Assembly: GCA_019448385.1 (NCBI GenBank)
Contig: JAGTXO010000010.1
Span: forward strand, 930,001 to 994,000
Source: Diacronema lutheri
Taxonomy: Eukaryota; Haptophyta; Pavlovophyceae; Pavlovales; Pavlovaceae
DNA length: 64,000 bases
Direction of reading: 5' to 3'
In this document: positions 9,816 through 18,906 of the stretch, piece by piece
Layout: each line of letters starts with the position of its first letter
Numbering within the stretch: position 1 is the stretch's first letter
Position numbers and translations under genes: made by a program
The notes under the pieces: model-generated
What the model was told of the DNA's origin: nothing
The model's input: the letters and a program-made list of their open reading frames with translations, nothing else
Databases searched by the model: none

Positions 9816-10514
9816 ATGGCCGACGCCCCCGATGAGCACGCACCCGACGGTCCCGTGGCGCGGCGCATCGCGAGCGCGATCCCGTACTACCCATACAAGG
9901 GGATCCCGCGGTTCTACGACATCAACGGCTTCCTCGTCCGCCCCGACGTGTTCCAGCTCGTCATCGACGTGCTCGCCAAGCGCTACGCGGCGCTCGAGAT
10001 CGACTCGATCGGCGGCTTCGACGCGCGCGGGTTCGTGATCGGCGCGCCGCTCGCGCTCGCGCTCAAGAAGCCCTTCTTCATGCTGCGGAAGCCGGGCAAG
10101 CAGCCCAACGCCGTGACGAGCGGCGCGTACGAGGTCGAGTACGGCTCGCGCGCGGGCGTGAGCGTGCCGCGCGGCCACCCGCTCAGCGCCGAGGACCCTC
10201 TCAAGCTGAGCACCGTCGTGAAGCGCGGGGATCGCGTGCTGCTCGTCGACGACCTGGTCGCGACGGGCGGAACGCTCGCTGCCGGCGTCGAGCTTATCCA
10301 CCGCCTCGGCGCGCGCGTCGCCGAGTGCGCGTGCGTCGTCGAGCTCAAGATGTTTTATGACCCGCCCGCCGGCAGCGGCCTGCCGTCGCGCAAGGCGCTC
10401 TTCGAGGGCAAGCGGATCGCCGATGTGCCCGTGTGGGCGCTGATCAGCGAGGACATCCTCACCGTCGCGGGCGAGCTCCCAGCTGGGTACGAAGACGACG
10501 GCGAGGAGCACTGA
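9816..10514 (+). CDS. Adenine phosphoribosyltransferase
   Basis: Purine-salvage enzyme converting adenine and PRPP to AMP and pyrophosphate, 232 aa, cytosolic by default. The PRPP loop VLLVDDLVATGGT lies at about 141-153. Upstream, DSIGGFDARGFVIGAPLA and FFMLRKPGKQP are the conserved APRT nucleotide and hood elements, and YKGIPRFYDI near residue 27 matches the family start (GIxFxDI). At 232 residues it is longer than the usual ~180, mainly through a GHPLSAEDPLKL segment and a C-terminal ~40 residues (DPPAGSGLPSRKALFEGKRI) extending the last domain. No intron is needed. A 23-nt G run begins 16 bp after the stop. The enzyme call is secure. Confidence 0.95.
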   Translation: MADAPDEHAPDGPVARRIASAIPYYPYKGIPRFYDINGFLVRPDVFQLVIDVLAKRYAALEIDSIGGFDARGFVIGAPLALALKKPFFMLRKPGKQPNAVTSGAYEVEYGSRAGVSVPRGHPLSAEDPLKLSTVVKRGDRVLLVDDLVATGGTLAAGVELIHRLGARVAECACVVELKMFYDPPAGSGLPSRKALFEGKRIADVPVWALISEDILTVAGELPAGYEDDGEEH

Positions 10515-10529
10515 CGTGCCTGGATACGT

Positions 10530-10563
10530 GGGGGGGGGGGGGGGGGGGGGGGAGGGGGGGGGG
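10530..10563 (+). repeat. Poly-G tract (23 G, A, 10 G)
   Basis: G10530-10552, A10553, G10554-10563, just downstream of the APRT stop on the sense strand. It can form G-quadruplexes; its exact length is vulnerable to sequencing error. Confidence 0.9.
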
Positions 10564-10765
10564 TGAAGATGGACGGGCGCGGTGCGCGCGTGTGGCATGG
10601 CCGGGCGGCGCCGGCGGCGGCAGAGCGCGTAAGCGCGGCTCGGGCCGAACGCCGTTGATCGCGAATCGCGCTGAGCGAGTGCGTCCGCGCACGCGCAATC
10701 TCGCCTCTCTGTGCCCGTTCGCATGTCCACGTAGCAGACGGAGCGCGAAAGCACTTGAAAGCCGA

Positions 10766-10805
10766 TAGCAGAACTCAATCTACACGTAGCAGAACTCAAT
10801 CTACA
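10766..10805 (+). repeat. Tandem 19-bp direct repeat upstream of tRNA-Glu
   Basis: TAGCAGAACTCAATCTACA occurs at 10766-10784 and again at 10787-10805. A shorter partial copy (ACGTAGCAGA) lies near 10730. The second copy ends 32 bp before the tRNA, where Pol III genes can carry upstream control elements. Confidence 0.85.
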
Positions 10806-10837
10806 GGTACTCTAAGTTTCACTCCGTTAACGTTTAC

Positions 10838-10910
10838 TTGCTCGTGGTCTAGTGGTTTTATGACACCTGGCCTTCACCCAGGAATCCCGGGTTCAAACCC
10901 CGGCGAGCAA
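10838..10910 (+). tRNA. tRNA-Glu (UUC)
   Basis: A 73-nt cloverleaf. The acceptor stem TTGCTCG/CGAGCAA is 7 perfect pairs. The D arm contains GGTCTAGTGG (box A-like TGGTCTAGTGG). The anticodon stem CCTGG/CCAGG encloses loop CCTTCAC with anticodon TTC. The T arm CCGGG-TTCAAAC-CCCGG carries the B-box. There is no intron and no encoded CCA. A TTTT stretch (10914-10917) follows as a Pol III stop. The layout matches nuclear tRNA-Glu of plants. Confidence 0.95.
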
Positions 10911-11160
10911 ATATTTTCGGCTACGCCGCTTTTGCCGCACCAGCGGACCCAAGCAAGAATTCGCGAGCAGCGCAGCGCCGGGTGAAAGCTCGTGGAGTGC
11001 GCTTCCACGCCCTCACATTCCCTGCGCGCAGACATGGGCTCTTCAGAGGCCTTCCTTCCGCATCATGCTCGCGCCCGAGCGGAGCCGCTGTCGCTCATGC
11101 TCGTCGTTGTCAAGGCCATCTTGGTCAAGGCCTTTTGGAAATGGAAAAGGGCCGTCCACG

Positions 11161-12924
11161 ATGGCGACCGACGCCGACGCCGACGACGACAACGGCCCCG
11201 ACGGCCCGCCCGGTGGTCCGCCGCTCGCCGCTTTCGCGCGTGCAGCGACGTGGCTTGATGGGCTTTTACGCGGTTCGCTTGGCCCGCACGGCGCGCATAA
11301 GGTGCTCACGTCGGCCACCGGCCGCGTGCTCGTCACCAAGCACGGGGGCGCGGTGCTCGACGCGCTCGACGCGCGCGGCTCGCGCGCGCGCGCGCTGGTG
11401 CTCAGCGCGGCGCGTGCGCACGCGCGCGCGTACGGCGACGGAAGCATCGGCTTCGTACTCATGCTCGCCGAAGCGCTCCGCCGCATCGACGCGTGCATTG
11501 CCGCCGGCGCGCTCGGCGGTGCGACGCGCGCGCGGCTCACGCGCGCGCTCGAGCACGTCGTCGCGCGCTGGCTGCCCGACGTCGCGCTGCCGACGATGCG
11601 GCGCGAGGCGGCGACCGCGACGGCGGCGGCCGGCGCGCCGCCCACTGACGCGCGCGCCGCCGCGCGCGCGCTCCTCGAGACGGCGCTCGCCGGCCAGTTT
11701 GGCGCCGCAGAGTGCGCTCTGCTCGCAGAGCTGCTCGCCGACGCATGGGCGCGCGCGGGCGGCGGCGAGGGGCGCGCGCCGCGCACGCTGCCGCTGGCGG
11801 GCGCGGCAGGCGCGCCGCTCGACCGCTCGCGCCTCGTCGACGGCCTCGTGCTCGACGGTGCGGCGCCCGCCGGCGCGCCCGCCGCCGAGGCGCGCGACGC
11901 ACCGTTTGTTGTGCTCACGTGCGCGCTCGGCATGCCGCCGCGCGCCGGCGGCGGCGGCAACGGCGGCGGCGTGCGCGTCGGCTCGGGCAGCGAGGCGGCA
12001 GCGCTCCTTGCCGCCGCTGATGCCGACGCTGACGCGCTCGTGCGCGAGCTTGCCGCGCACGGCGTGCGGCTGCTCCTGTGCACGCGCGCGCCGACAGCGG
12101 CGGCGGCGGCAAGCTGCGCGGCGCACGGCGTGAGCGCGCTGTGCGGCGTGGACGACGCGCTCGCGAGGCTACTTTGCGCGGCGGCGCGTACCGCGCCGAT
12201 CCGTGACGGCTCGTCCACCGCCGCGCTCCGAACGGCGCTTGCGCGCGCCGCACCTCTGCCGACCGCATCGACGCGCCGCGCGGACGCGGCAGGCCGGCGG
12301 CTGCTGCTCGTCCGGCCGGCCATGCTGGCTGCGCCGCTCCTGACGCTACTGCTGCGCGCGCCGACGGAAGGGCTGCTCGTTGAGTTGAAGCGCGCCGCGC
12401 AGCGTGGCTGGCGCGTGCTCGTGCGCGCGTGGGCGGGCGCGCGCGCGCGCCCACCAGGCGCGCCGCCGGCGACGGTCGCGTGCGGCGGCGCGTTCGAGGC
12501 ACACCTTGCCGCCCTCGCCCTTGCGCACGCGCACGGCGCCGAGCGCGAGGGTAGTGCGGACGGCGCGGCGCGAGCGCTCGCGCTGCGCGTGCTCGCCGAG
12601 GCCGCGCTCGCGCCCGCGCGCGCGCTGCACGCCAACCGCGAGGCGGACGGCGCGCAGCGCCGGTGGCCGCTCGAGCGCGCCGCGCTGCTCGCCGCGCCGC
12701 TCGCGCACGCGGCCGGCGGCGTCGGCGTTGAGTCGCTCGAGGCGCGCGCGACACTCGTGACGGCCGTGCTCGAGCTGGCATTGCAGCTTGCGCGCGTCGA
12801 CGCGGTTGTGCCCGCGCGCCGCGCGCCGCGCGCGCCGTCGGCCGCGTCGTCGGCGTCGACATCCGACGACGCGTCGGACGCGTCTGGCGGCGACGACGGC
12901 GCGCCCGTCCGCTGGTTTGCGTGA
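11161..12924 (+). CDS. Chaperonin-like protein of the BBS10/BBS12/MKKS group
   Basis: A divergent TCP-1/group II chaperonin relative, 587 aa. Near the N-terminus, GSLGPHGAHKVLTSATGRVL and TKHGGAVLDALDA correspond to the chaperonin GPKGMDKMLV...TNDGATIL blocks. AYGDGSIGFVLMLAEALRR corresponds to the GDGTT ATP-hydrolysis segment, here GDGSIGF. The rest is Ala-rich and loses chaperonin consensus, as in the Bardet-Biedl chaperonins that assemble the BBSome for cilia; BBS10 (GLGPRGR...GDGAK) is the closest pattern I recall. I chose ATG 11161; the frame is open to an ATG at 11065, but that prefix is low-complexity. It converges with the membrane-protein gene (111 bp). Exact orthology to BBS10 or BBS12 is open. 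Confidence 0.7.
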   Translation: MATDADADDDNGPDGPPGGPPLAAFARAATWLDGLLRGSLGPHGAHKVLTSATGRVLVTKHGGAVLDALDARGSRARALVLSAARAHARAYGDGSIGFVLMLAEALRRIDACIAAGALGGATRARLTRALEHVVARWLPDVALPTMRREAATATAAAGAPPTDARAAARALLETALAGQFGAAECALLAELLADAWARAGGGEGRAPRTLPLAGAAGAPLDRSRLVDGLVLDGAAPAGAPAAEARDAPFVVLTCALGMPPRAGGGGNGGGVRVGSGSEAAALLAAADADADALVRELAAHGVRLLLCTRAPTAAAAASCAAHGVSALCGVDDALARLLCAAARTAPIRDGSSTAALRTALARAAPLPTASTRRADAAGRRLLLVRPAMLAAPLLTLLLRAPTEGLLVELKRAAQRGWRVLVRAWAGARARPPGAPPATVACGGAFEAHLAALALAHAHGAEREGSADGAARALALRVLAEAALAPARALHANREADGAQRRWPLERAALLAAPLAHAAGGVGVESLEARATLVTAVLELALQLARVDAVVPARRAPRAPSAASSASTSDDASDASGGDDGAPVRWFA

Positions 12925-13035
12925 GGTGATGCAGGGCGCCCTCAAGCCAAATCCGATCCGGGGCTCGGTCGAGCGCCCCGAGTGCAGCGCGGGCCGTTCG
13001 AAGGGAGATCCGTGGAGCAATCTAGATGTGTGCGC

Positions 13036-13845
13036 TTACTGGTCAGGCGCGCAGAAGTTCCCTTCAACGCGCGCGAGCACGGGCACCTCGGCGAGCGCGA
13101 AGAAGGCGAGCATCGCGATGTTGAGCCGCGTGAACCGCCGATACTTGGCGAGCGCGGGCACGACGACGGCAAGTAGCAGCACACGGTTGAGCACATGCGC
13201 GACTACCTTCTTATTCTTCGAGATCGTCGCGTGCCCGCATGGCGCGATCACGTGCAGCGCGATGACGATTACACGGTAGAGGCCGGCGTCGCCAAACGAC
13301 ATGACGACAAAGCCGATCATCTCCTTGTGCGCCTGGAAGTCCTTGCGCTTGGCGGCAACGTAGGCGAGGGTAAATGCGAGTGAGTCGAACGCCGCCATGT
13401 GTAGCAGGATGTACGCCTGCACCGCGTCGTGCGCGTCCGCGTGGCCGCCATAGTAGTCGCCCGCGCCGGTGAGGCCGAGGCAGACGACCGTCACACCCGT
13501 GAGCATCAGGCCGGCGAAGACGAACGGCGCAACATACGTGCCGAACATGCGGTGGCTTAGGCGGCGGTGTACGCCACGCGTTGCGCCCGTGACGATCTGG
13601 TGCAGCAAGATCACGCCCCACACGAGCCCAAAGCAGCCGTGCACGAGGTGCGGCTGCTCGAACCACACGCGCGTCGCCGCACGGATCGCAAACGTCAACA
13701 CGTAGCCGACGAACGAGATGCCGGCCGCAACGGCGTAGTACTTGCCATACGTGCGGCCCTGCCGCCCCGCCAGCTCGTCCGTCGACTCGGCGGGTGTTGC
13801 CTTGGCCGCCGGCGTGAAGGTCTCGACCTGCGGCGGAGACGGCAT
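13036..13845 (-). CDS. Multi-pass membrane protein of unknown function (DUF2306-like)
   Basis: A 269-aa integral membrane protein with about seven hydrophobic segments after a ~35-residue polar start. The segments include YYAVAAGISFVGYVLTFAI, LVHGCFGLVWGVILLHQIV, YVAPFVFAGLMLTGVTVVCL, AYILLHMAAFDSLAFTLAYV and the last helix LNIAMLAFFALAEVPVLA. Histidines recur inside or next to helices (LVHGC, LLHQ, HRRLSHR, LLHM, AHKEMIGF, ALHVIAPCGH). That pattern recalls cytochrome b561-like and DUF2306 membrane proteins, which pair helix histidines, but I cannot show heme binding. The start ATG 13845 faces the Mtr4 gene with 97 bp between starts; longer upstream reading frame is probably shadow of that gene. 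Confidence 0.75.
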   Translation of the reverse strand: MPSPPQVETFTPAAKATPAESTDELAGRQGRTYGKYYAVAAGISFVGYVLTFAIRAATRVWFEQPHLVHGCFGLVWGVILLHQIVTGATRGVHRRLSHRMFGTYVAPFVFAGLMLTGVTVVCLGLTGAGDYYGGHADAHDAVQAYILLHMAAFDSLAFTLAYVAAKRKDFQAHKEMIGFVVMSFGDAGLYRVIVIALHVIAPCGHATISKNKKVVAHVLNRVLLLAVVVPALAKYRRFTRLNIAMLAFFALAEVPVLARVEGNFCAPDQ

Positions 13846-13942
13846 TTGCACGGATCGGCTGAAGCGCGCGCACAACGACTGGCGGCGTTTTGCCGCCCAA
13901 GACCTTCGAACCGCGCTTCCGAAGCGAGGGGCGCCAAGCACG

Positions 13943-16900
13943 ATGGCAGCGCCGTCGGCGCGCCACGTGCTCTGCGAGCCGGGGTTACCGCCGCGGCTCG
14001 TGTCGCGGCCGATCCCGGCGGACGCCGAGCTGCGCGCCATGTCGTTCCCCTTCCGCCTCGACGACTTCCAGCGCATCGCGCTCGGCGCGCTCGAGGCGCG
14101 CGAGTCGGTCCTCGTCGCGGCGCACACGAGCGCGGGCAAGACGGCGGTCGCGCTCTACGCGGTCGCGCTCGGCCTGGCGCGCGGGCAGCGTGTGGTGTAC
14201 ACGTCGCCGATCAAGGCGCTGTCCAACCAAAAGTACCGCGAGCTGCGCGAGGCTTTTGGCGACAACGTCGGCCTCATGACGGGCGACGTGACGCTCTCGC
14301 CCGCCGCGGACGTGCTCGTGATGACGACCGAGATCCTGCGCAACATGCTCTACCGCGGGTCGGAGGTGGTGCGCGAGGTGGCGTGGGTGGTGTTTGACGA
14401 GGTGCACTACATGCGCGACAAGAGCCGCGGCGTCGTCTGGGAGGAGACCATCGTCCTCCTCCCGCCCAACGCGCGCTTCGTCTTCCTGTCGGCGACGATA
14501 CCCAACGCCGACGAGTTCGCATCGTGGGTCGCGGCGGTGCACGAGCAGCCGTGCCACGTGGTGAGCACGGAGGCGCGGCCGACGCCACTCCACCACTACG
14601 TCCACCCCGCCGGCTCCGACGGCCTCTACCTCGTCTCGAGCCCCGGCCGGCCATTCGATCGCGCAAATCTCGCGCGCGCGCTCGCGAGCGCGCGCACCGC
14701 GCGCGCGCGCGGCGGCGGCGGTGGCGGCGGCGGGATCGGTAGCGCGCCGGCGATGGCGCGCGTCGTGCACGCGTTGCGCGCGGGCCGGCTGCTCCCTGCC
14801 ATCGTCTTCTCCTTTGCGCGCAAGCAATGCGAGTCGCTCGCGGCGCAGGCGATCGGCGGCGGCGCGCTCGGCGCCGCCCTCGGCGTGGACGACGGCGAGT
14901 CGGCCGACGCGGAGGCGGCGCGCGTCGCGGCGGTGCGCGCGGTGTTTGGCGCGGCGGTTGCGCAACTCTCGCACGAGGACCAGGCGCTGCCCGCCGTCCG
15001 CCGGCTTCTGCCGCTGCTCGTGCGCGGCGTTGGGCTGCACCACTCGGGGCTGCTGCCGATTCTAAAAGAGGTGGTCGAGCTGCTCTTCCAAGAGGGGCAC
15101 ATCCGGCTGCTCTTCGCGACGGAGACCTTTGCAATGGGCGTCAACATGCCCGCGCGCACCGTTGTCTTCTCGACGCTGCGCAAGTGGGACGGTGAGAGTC
15201 ACCGCCTCGCGTCTGCAGGCGAGTATACGCAGATGGCGGGCCGAGCAGGCAGGCGCGGCCTCGACGCGGAGGGGCACGTCGTGCTCATGCTCGACGACGA
15301 GGGCGGCGGCGGCGGCAGCGGCAGCGGCAGTGACGGCGCGGCCGACGACGCGGTCGAGGCCGCCGAGCTCGAGCGGCTCGTGCGCGGCGCTGCCGAGCCG
15401 CTCGCGTCGAGCTTCAAGCTGCGCTACAACAGTGTGCTCAAGCTGCACGCGATGGAGTCCGCCGACCCGTACCGGATGGTCGCGTCGTCCTTCTTCGCAT
15501 TCCAGCGAGAGGCCGAGCTGCGCGCAGCACGCGGCGGCGGTGGCGGACTCGACGGCGGCGACGGCGCGCGCGCCGCTGCGCGACTGCCGCCGCCGCCGAC
15601 TCCGCTGCACGCGCTGCGCTACCTGACGCCCGGCCGGCTCGTGCGCGTGCGGTGCGGGCTGCACGACTGGGGCTGGGGCGCGGTCGTCGGCGTCAACCAC
15701 GCGCCGGGCGCGCCGCCCGTCCCGCGAGGCGGGAACCCGCCGCACGGCGCATCCGCCGAGCAGTGGCACGTCGACGTGCTGTTGCCCCTCGTCGCGCTCG
15801 AGCCGGCGGACGCACGCGAGGGTGCGGCGGCGGGAGCGGCGGCGGTGGTGACGGCGGCAGCGGTGGCGGACGGCGGCGAGTTCAGGCGCACCAGTGAGGA
15901 CGACGAGCCGCCGACCGACCCGCGCACGCGCCCGGCCGCGGCGGAGGACGCGCCAACGGACCCGCGCCGCGCAGCGGCGCGCGGCGCCGAGCGGCCACCC
16001 GCGGCGGCCGACGCGCACTGCGTGTACGCGCAGCCGCCGGCGCCGCCCACGCCGCTAGCGTTCGTGCCGCCGCCGCCGCTCGGCGCCGACGAGCCGCCAG
16101 CGCCGCTTCTGCTCGCGACGCTCGCCGCCGTGTTGCCGACCAATACGCGCGCACGTGCGGTCGTCGTGCGCACGCAGTTGTGCTCCATCGCGCGGCTTTC
16201 GGCGATTCGGCTGCACCTTCCGCCCGACCTGCGCTCGGCCAAGCACCGCGCGTTCGCGCTCGAGGGCCTGCGCCAGCTCCACGCGCGCTTCCCAGACCTC
16301 GACGTAACGGTCGTCGACGTCGTCGCGCGCGCCCACCTCGATGACGGCGGCGCGGACGGCGCGGACGGCGAGGGCGGCGCGGACGACGGCGCGCGCGCGG
16401 CGGCGGCGGGCTTTGGCGCGGCCGCAACCGCGCCGCCACGCGCGCCGGGCGCAGCGCACAAGCGCAAAGGCGAAGGAGCAGCCGACGGCGGCGGCGAGGC
16501 GCGCGCCGAGCCCGACGCGGCCGCGTGCAAGCGGCGGTGTCGGCAGCTGTGCTCTGGTTTCGTCGAGGAGATGCGCAGCATGCGCCTCGTTCTCCGCCGC
16601 CTCGGCCACGTCGACGGCGCGGGCATCGTGACGCGCAAGGGGCGCGTGGCTATGGAGATTGATGCAGGCGATGAGCTGCTGATGGCCGAACTGCTCTTCG
16701 ACGGCACCTTCGCCGCGCTCGCGCCCGCGGCGGCCGCCGCGCTCGCGAGCTGCTTTATCGCATCTGAGATGGAACGGCCAACCGCCGCCGCCGGCGCGGC
16801 CGTCGCCGCCGGCCTCGCCGACGAGCTCGCGCGCGCGCACGCGGCACTCGGCGCGGCGGCGGTGCGCGTCGCGGCCGCGCTCGCCGACGCGCGGCTCGGC

Positions 16901-17197
16901 GCGCCCGACGGCGGGGCCGCCTACCTCGCGCAGTTCTCGCCGCACCTGATGCCGCTCGTGCACGCGTGGGCGTCGGGTGCCGACTTTGCAGCCGTCTGCC
17001 GCCTCGACGAGGGGCTCTTTGAAGGGACGATCGTGCGGGTGCTCAAGCGACTCGGCGAGCTGCTCACCGAGCTGATCGGCGCGGCCAAGGTGATGGGCAA
17101 CGACGCGCTCGCCGCGACACTCGAGAAGGCGCAGGACGCGACGCACCGCGACATTGCCTTCTCCGCGTCGCTGTACACGCTTGAAGGCGTCGCCTGA
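13943..17197 (+). CDS. MTR4: Mtr4-type exosome RNA helicase
   Basis: DExH-box 3'-5' RNA helicase feeding substrates to the nuclear exosome, 1084 aa. FPFRLDDFQRIAL begins the Ski2-like core. Motif I is AHTSAGKT, motif Ia TSPIKALSNQKYRE, II DEVHYMRD, III SATIPN, IV/V near ETFAMGVNMPARTVVF and VI QMAGRAGRRG. HHYVHPAGSDGLYLV is the Mtr4 rather than Ski2 version of the linker. The C-terminus (FSPHLMPLVHAWASG, FEGTIVRVLKRL, IAFSASLYT) matches the helical bundle ending seen in Mtr4. The region between about 550 and 780 should be the arch (KOW) domain and carries Ala/Gly/Pro-rich insertions. No TRAMP partner is adjacent. Start at ATG 13943; the frame is open further upstream. Confidence 0.93.
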   Translation: MAAPSARHVLCEPGLPPRLVSRPIPADAELRAMSFPFRLDDFQRIALGALEARESVLVAAHTSAGKTAVALYAVALGLARGQRVVYTSPIKALSNQKYRELREAFGDNVGLMTGDVTLSPAADVLVMTTEILRNMLYRGSEVVREVAWVVFDEVHYMRDKSRGVVWEETIVLLPPNARFVFLSATIPNADEFASWVAAVHEQPCHVVSTEARPTPLHHYVHPAGSDGLYLVSSPGRPFDRANLARALASARTARARGGGGGGGGIGSAPAMARVVHALRAGRLLPAIVFSFARKQCESLAAQAIGGGALGAALGVDDGESADAEAARVAAVRAVFGAAVAQLSHEDQALPAVRRLLPLLVRGVGLHHSGLLPILKEVVELLFQEGHIRLLFATETFAMGVNMPARTVVFSTLRKWDGESHRLASAGEYTQMAGRAGRRGLDAEGHVVLMLDDEGGGGGSGSGSDGAADDAVEAAELERLVRGAAEPLASSFKLRYNSVLKLHAMESADPYRMVASSFFAFQREAELRAARGGGGGLDGGDGARAAARLPPPPTPLHALRYLTPGRLVRVRCGLHDWGWGAVVGVNHAPGAPPVPRGGNPPHGASAEQWHVDVLLPLVALEPADAREGAAAGAAAVVTAAAVADGGEFRRTSEDDEPPTDPRTRPAAAEDAPTDPRRAAARGAERPPAAADAHCVYAQPPAPPTPLAFVPPPPLGADEPPAPLLLATLAAVLPTNTRARAVVVRTQLCSIARLSAIRLHLPPDLRSAKHRAFALEGLRQLHARFPDLDVTVVDVVARAHLDDGGADGADGEGGADDGARAAAAGFGAAATAPPRAPGAAHKRKGEGAADGGGEARAEPDAAACKRRCRQLCSGFVEEMRSMRLVLRRLGHVDGAGIVTRKGRVAMEIDAGDELLMAELLFDGTFAALAPAAAAALASCFIASEMERPTAAAGAAVAAGLADELARAHAALGAAAVRVAAALADARLGAPDGGAAYLAQFSPHLMPLVHAWASGADFAAVCRLDEGLFEGTIVRVLKRLGELLTELIGAAKVMGNDALAATLEKAQDATHRDIAFSASLYTLEGVA

Positions 17198-17372
17198 GCG
17201 AGGCGCTTGGGCCGCCCGACGCCGGGCGCGCGTGGACGCACCGCGTCGTTGACGGCTGAGGCCTGAGGGGCTCGCATCTGTCATGACTGGGCCGTGAGAA
17301 CGCGGAAGCCGCACACTGAACTCCCGCCCTCGCGACCGCCGTCCACTCACCCCTCTCTCTGATCAGCCCCGA

Positions 17373-18788
17373 ATGCAGCAGTGCATCTGCGTGCACCTCG
17401 GGCAGGCGGGCGTGCAGCTCGGTTCCGCGTGCTGGGAGCTCTATTGCCTCGAGCACGGCATCACACCCGACGGCCAGCTGCGCGCCAGCGGCGACGGCCG
17501 GGCCCACGCCGCGCGCGACGACGGAGACGGAGACGGAGACGCGCGCCACGCCTTCTTCTCCGAGACGGGCTCCGGGCGGTTCGTGCCGCGCGCGCTGCTC
17601 GTCGACCTCGAGCCGACCGTCATTGACGAGGTGCGCAAGGGCGCCCACCGTCGCCTCTTCCATCCCGAGTGCATGCTCGCGGGCAAGGAGGACGCGTCCA
17701 ACAACTTTGCACGAGGCTACTACACGCTCGGGCGGCGCGCGGTCGAGTGTGCGCTCGAGCGCGTGCGCCGGTTGGCGGACGCGTGCGACGGGTTGCAAGG
17801 CTTCGTGCTTTTTCACGCCGTCGGTGGCGGCACGGGCTCGGGCCTCGGCGCGCTGCTGCTCGAGCAGCTCGCCGTCGAGTACGCGCGCAAGGCGAGGCTC
17901 AGCTTCAGCGTATACCCGAGCCCCCTTATCTCGACGGCGGTGGTCGAGCCGTACAACGCGGTGCTTGCGTCGCACGCGCTGCTCGAGCACGCGGACGTCT
18001 CATTCACCGTCGACAATGAGGCGCTTTACGACGTGTGCCGACGCAGCCTCGAGCTCGAGCGGCCATCGTACGCCAACCTTAACCGGCTGTGCGCGCAGCT
18101 CGTCTCGGGACTGACGGCGTCGCTGCGCTTCGCCGGCGCGCTCAACGTGCACCTCGGCGAGCTGCAGACCAACCTTGTCCCGTACCCGCGCATTCACGCG
18201 CTCCTCTCGTCGTTCTCACCGATCGTGCCCGCCGAGCGCGCGTACCACGAGCAGCCGTCCGTCGCCGAGATCACGCGAGACGTCTTCGAGCCGGCGAGCC
18301 AACTCGTCAAGGTGGACCCGCGCCACGGCAAGTACATGTCGTGCTGCGTGATGTACCGCGGCGACGTCGTGCCCGCCGAGGTGTCCGCCGCCGTGCGTGC
18401 GATCAGGGCTACGCGCACCATCCAGTTCGTCGATTGGTGCCCAACGGGCTTCAAGTGCGGCATCAACTACCAGCCGCCGACCGTCGTGCCGGGCGGCGAC
18501 CTCGCAAAGGTAATGCGCGCCGTCACGATGGTGGCCAACACGACCGCGATTGCCGAGCTGTACGCGCGGCTCGCGCACAAGCACGACCTCATGTTTGCGA
18601 AGCGCGCGTTCGTGCACTGGTACGTCGGCGAGGGCATGGAGGAGGGCGAATTGTGCGAGGCGCGCGAGGATCTCGCCGCGCTCGAGAAGGACTACGAGGA
18701 AGTCGGCGCCGACTTTGACGAGGCGGCGTTCGAAAAGGTCGACGAGGACGATCGCGCGGGCGCGGGCGTGGCCGCTGCCGGCGCTTGA
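17373..18788 (+). CDS. Divergent alpha-tubulin paralogue
   Basis: GTPase subunit of the alpha-tubulin family, 471 aa. Family marks: [48 protein letters not shown] (GTP loop), [37 protein letters not shown] and [19 protein letters not shown]. The [13 protein letters not shown] block keeps the catalytic Glu of alpha-tubulins. It departs from normal alpha-tubulin in several places. The luminal loop that carries Lys40 is replaced by an Asp/Gly-rich insert with no Lys. Many core positions are substituted. The tail ends GVAAAGA without the acidic EEY and terminal Tyr. It sits upstream of the cyclic-nucleotide kinase on the same strand. A specialised axonemal or cortical isotype is possible; the main alpha-tubulin must be elsewhere. 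Confidence 0.88.
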   Translation: MQQCICVHLGQAGVQLGSACWELYCLEHGITPDGQLRASGDGRAHAARDDGDGDGDARHAFFSETGSGRFVPRALLVDLEPTVIDEVRKGAHRRLFHPECMLAGKEDASNNFARGYYTLGRRAVECALERVRRLADACDGLQGFVLFHAVGGGTGSGLGALLLEQLAVEYARKARLSFSVYPSPLISTAVVEPYNAVLASHALLEHADVSFTVDNEALYDVCRRSLELERPSYANLNRLCAQLVSGLTASLRFAGALNVHLGELQTNLVPYPRIHALLSSFSPIVPAERAYHEQPSVAEITRDVFEPASQLVKVDPRHGKYMSCCVMYRGDVVPAEVSAAVRAIRATRTIQFVDWCPTGFKCGINYQPPTVVPGGDLAKVMRAVTMVANTTAIAELYARLAHKHDLMFAKRAFVHWYVGEGMEEGELCEAREDLAALEKDYEEVGADFDEAAFEKVDEDDRAGAGVAAAGA

Positions 18789-18906
18789 GGCGGGCGCGCG
18801 TCGGCGGGCGCGCGTCGGCGCGTGTGAGCCCCATGCAGCGATGTGCAGTGTTGGTCATGCGATTTGCTACTTAGGGAAAGTCCGAAAGAGCTCCAAAAGA
18901 AACCGC

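Noticed and set aside
9459-10799. 446-codon minus frame over APRT
   Set aside because: Antisense shadow of the APRT gene and its flanks; no domain.
18550-18906. N-terminal extension of the kinase into the tubulin gene
   Set aside because: Overlaps tubulin coding sequence in another frame and is Arg/Ser noise.
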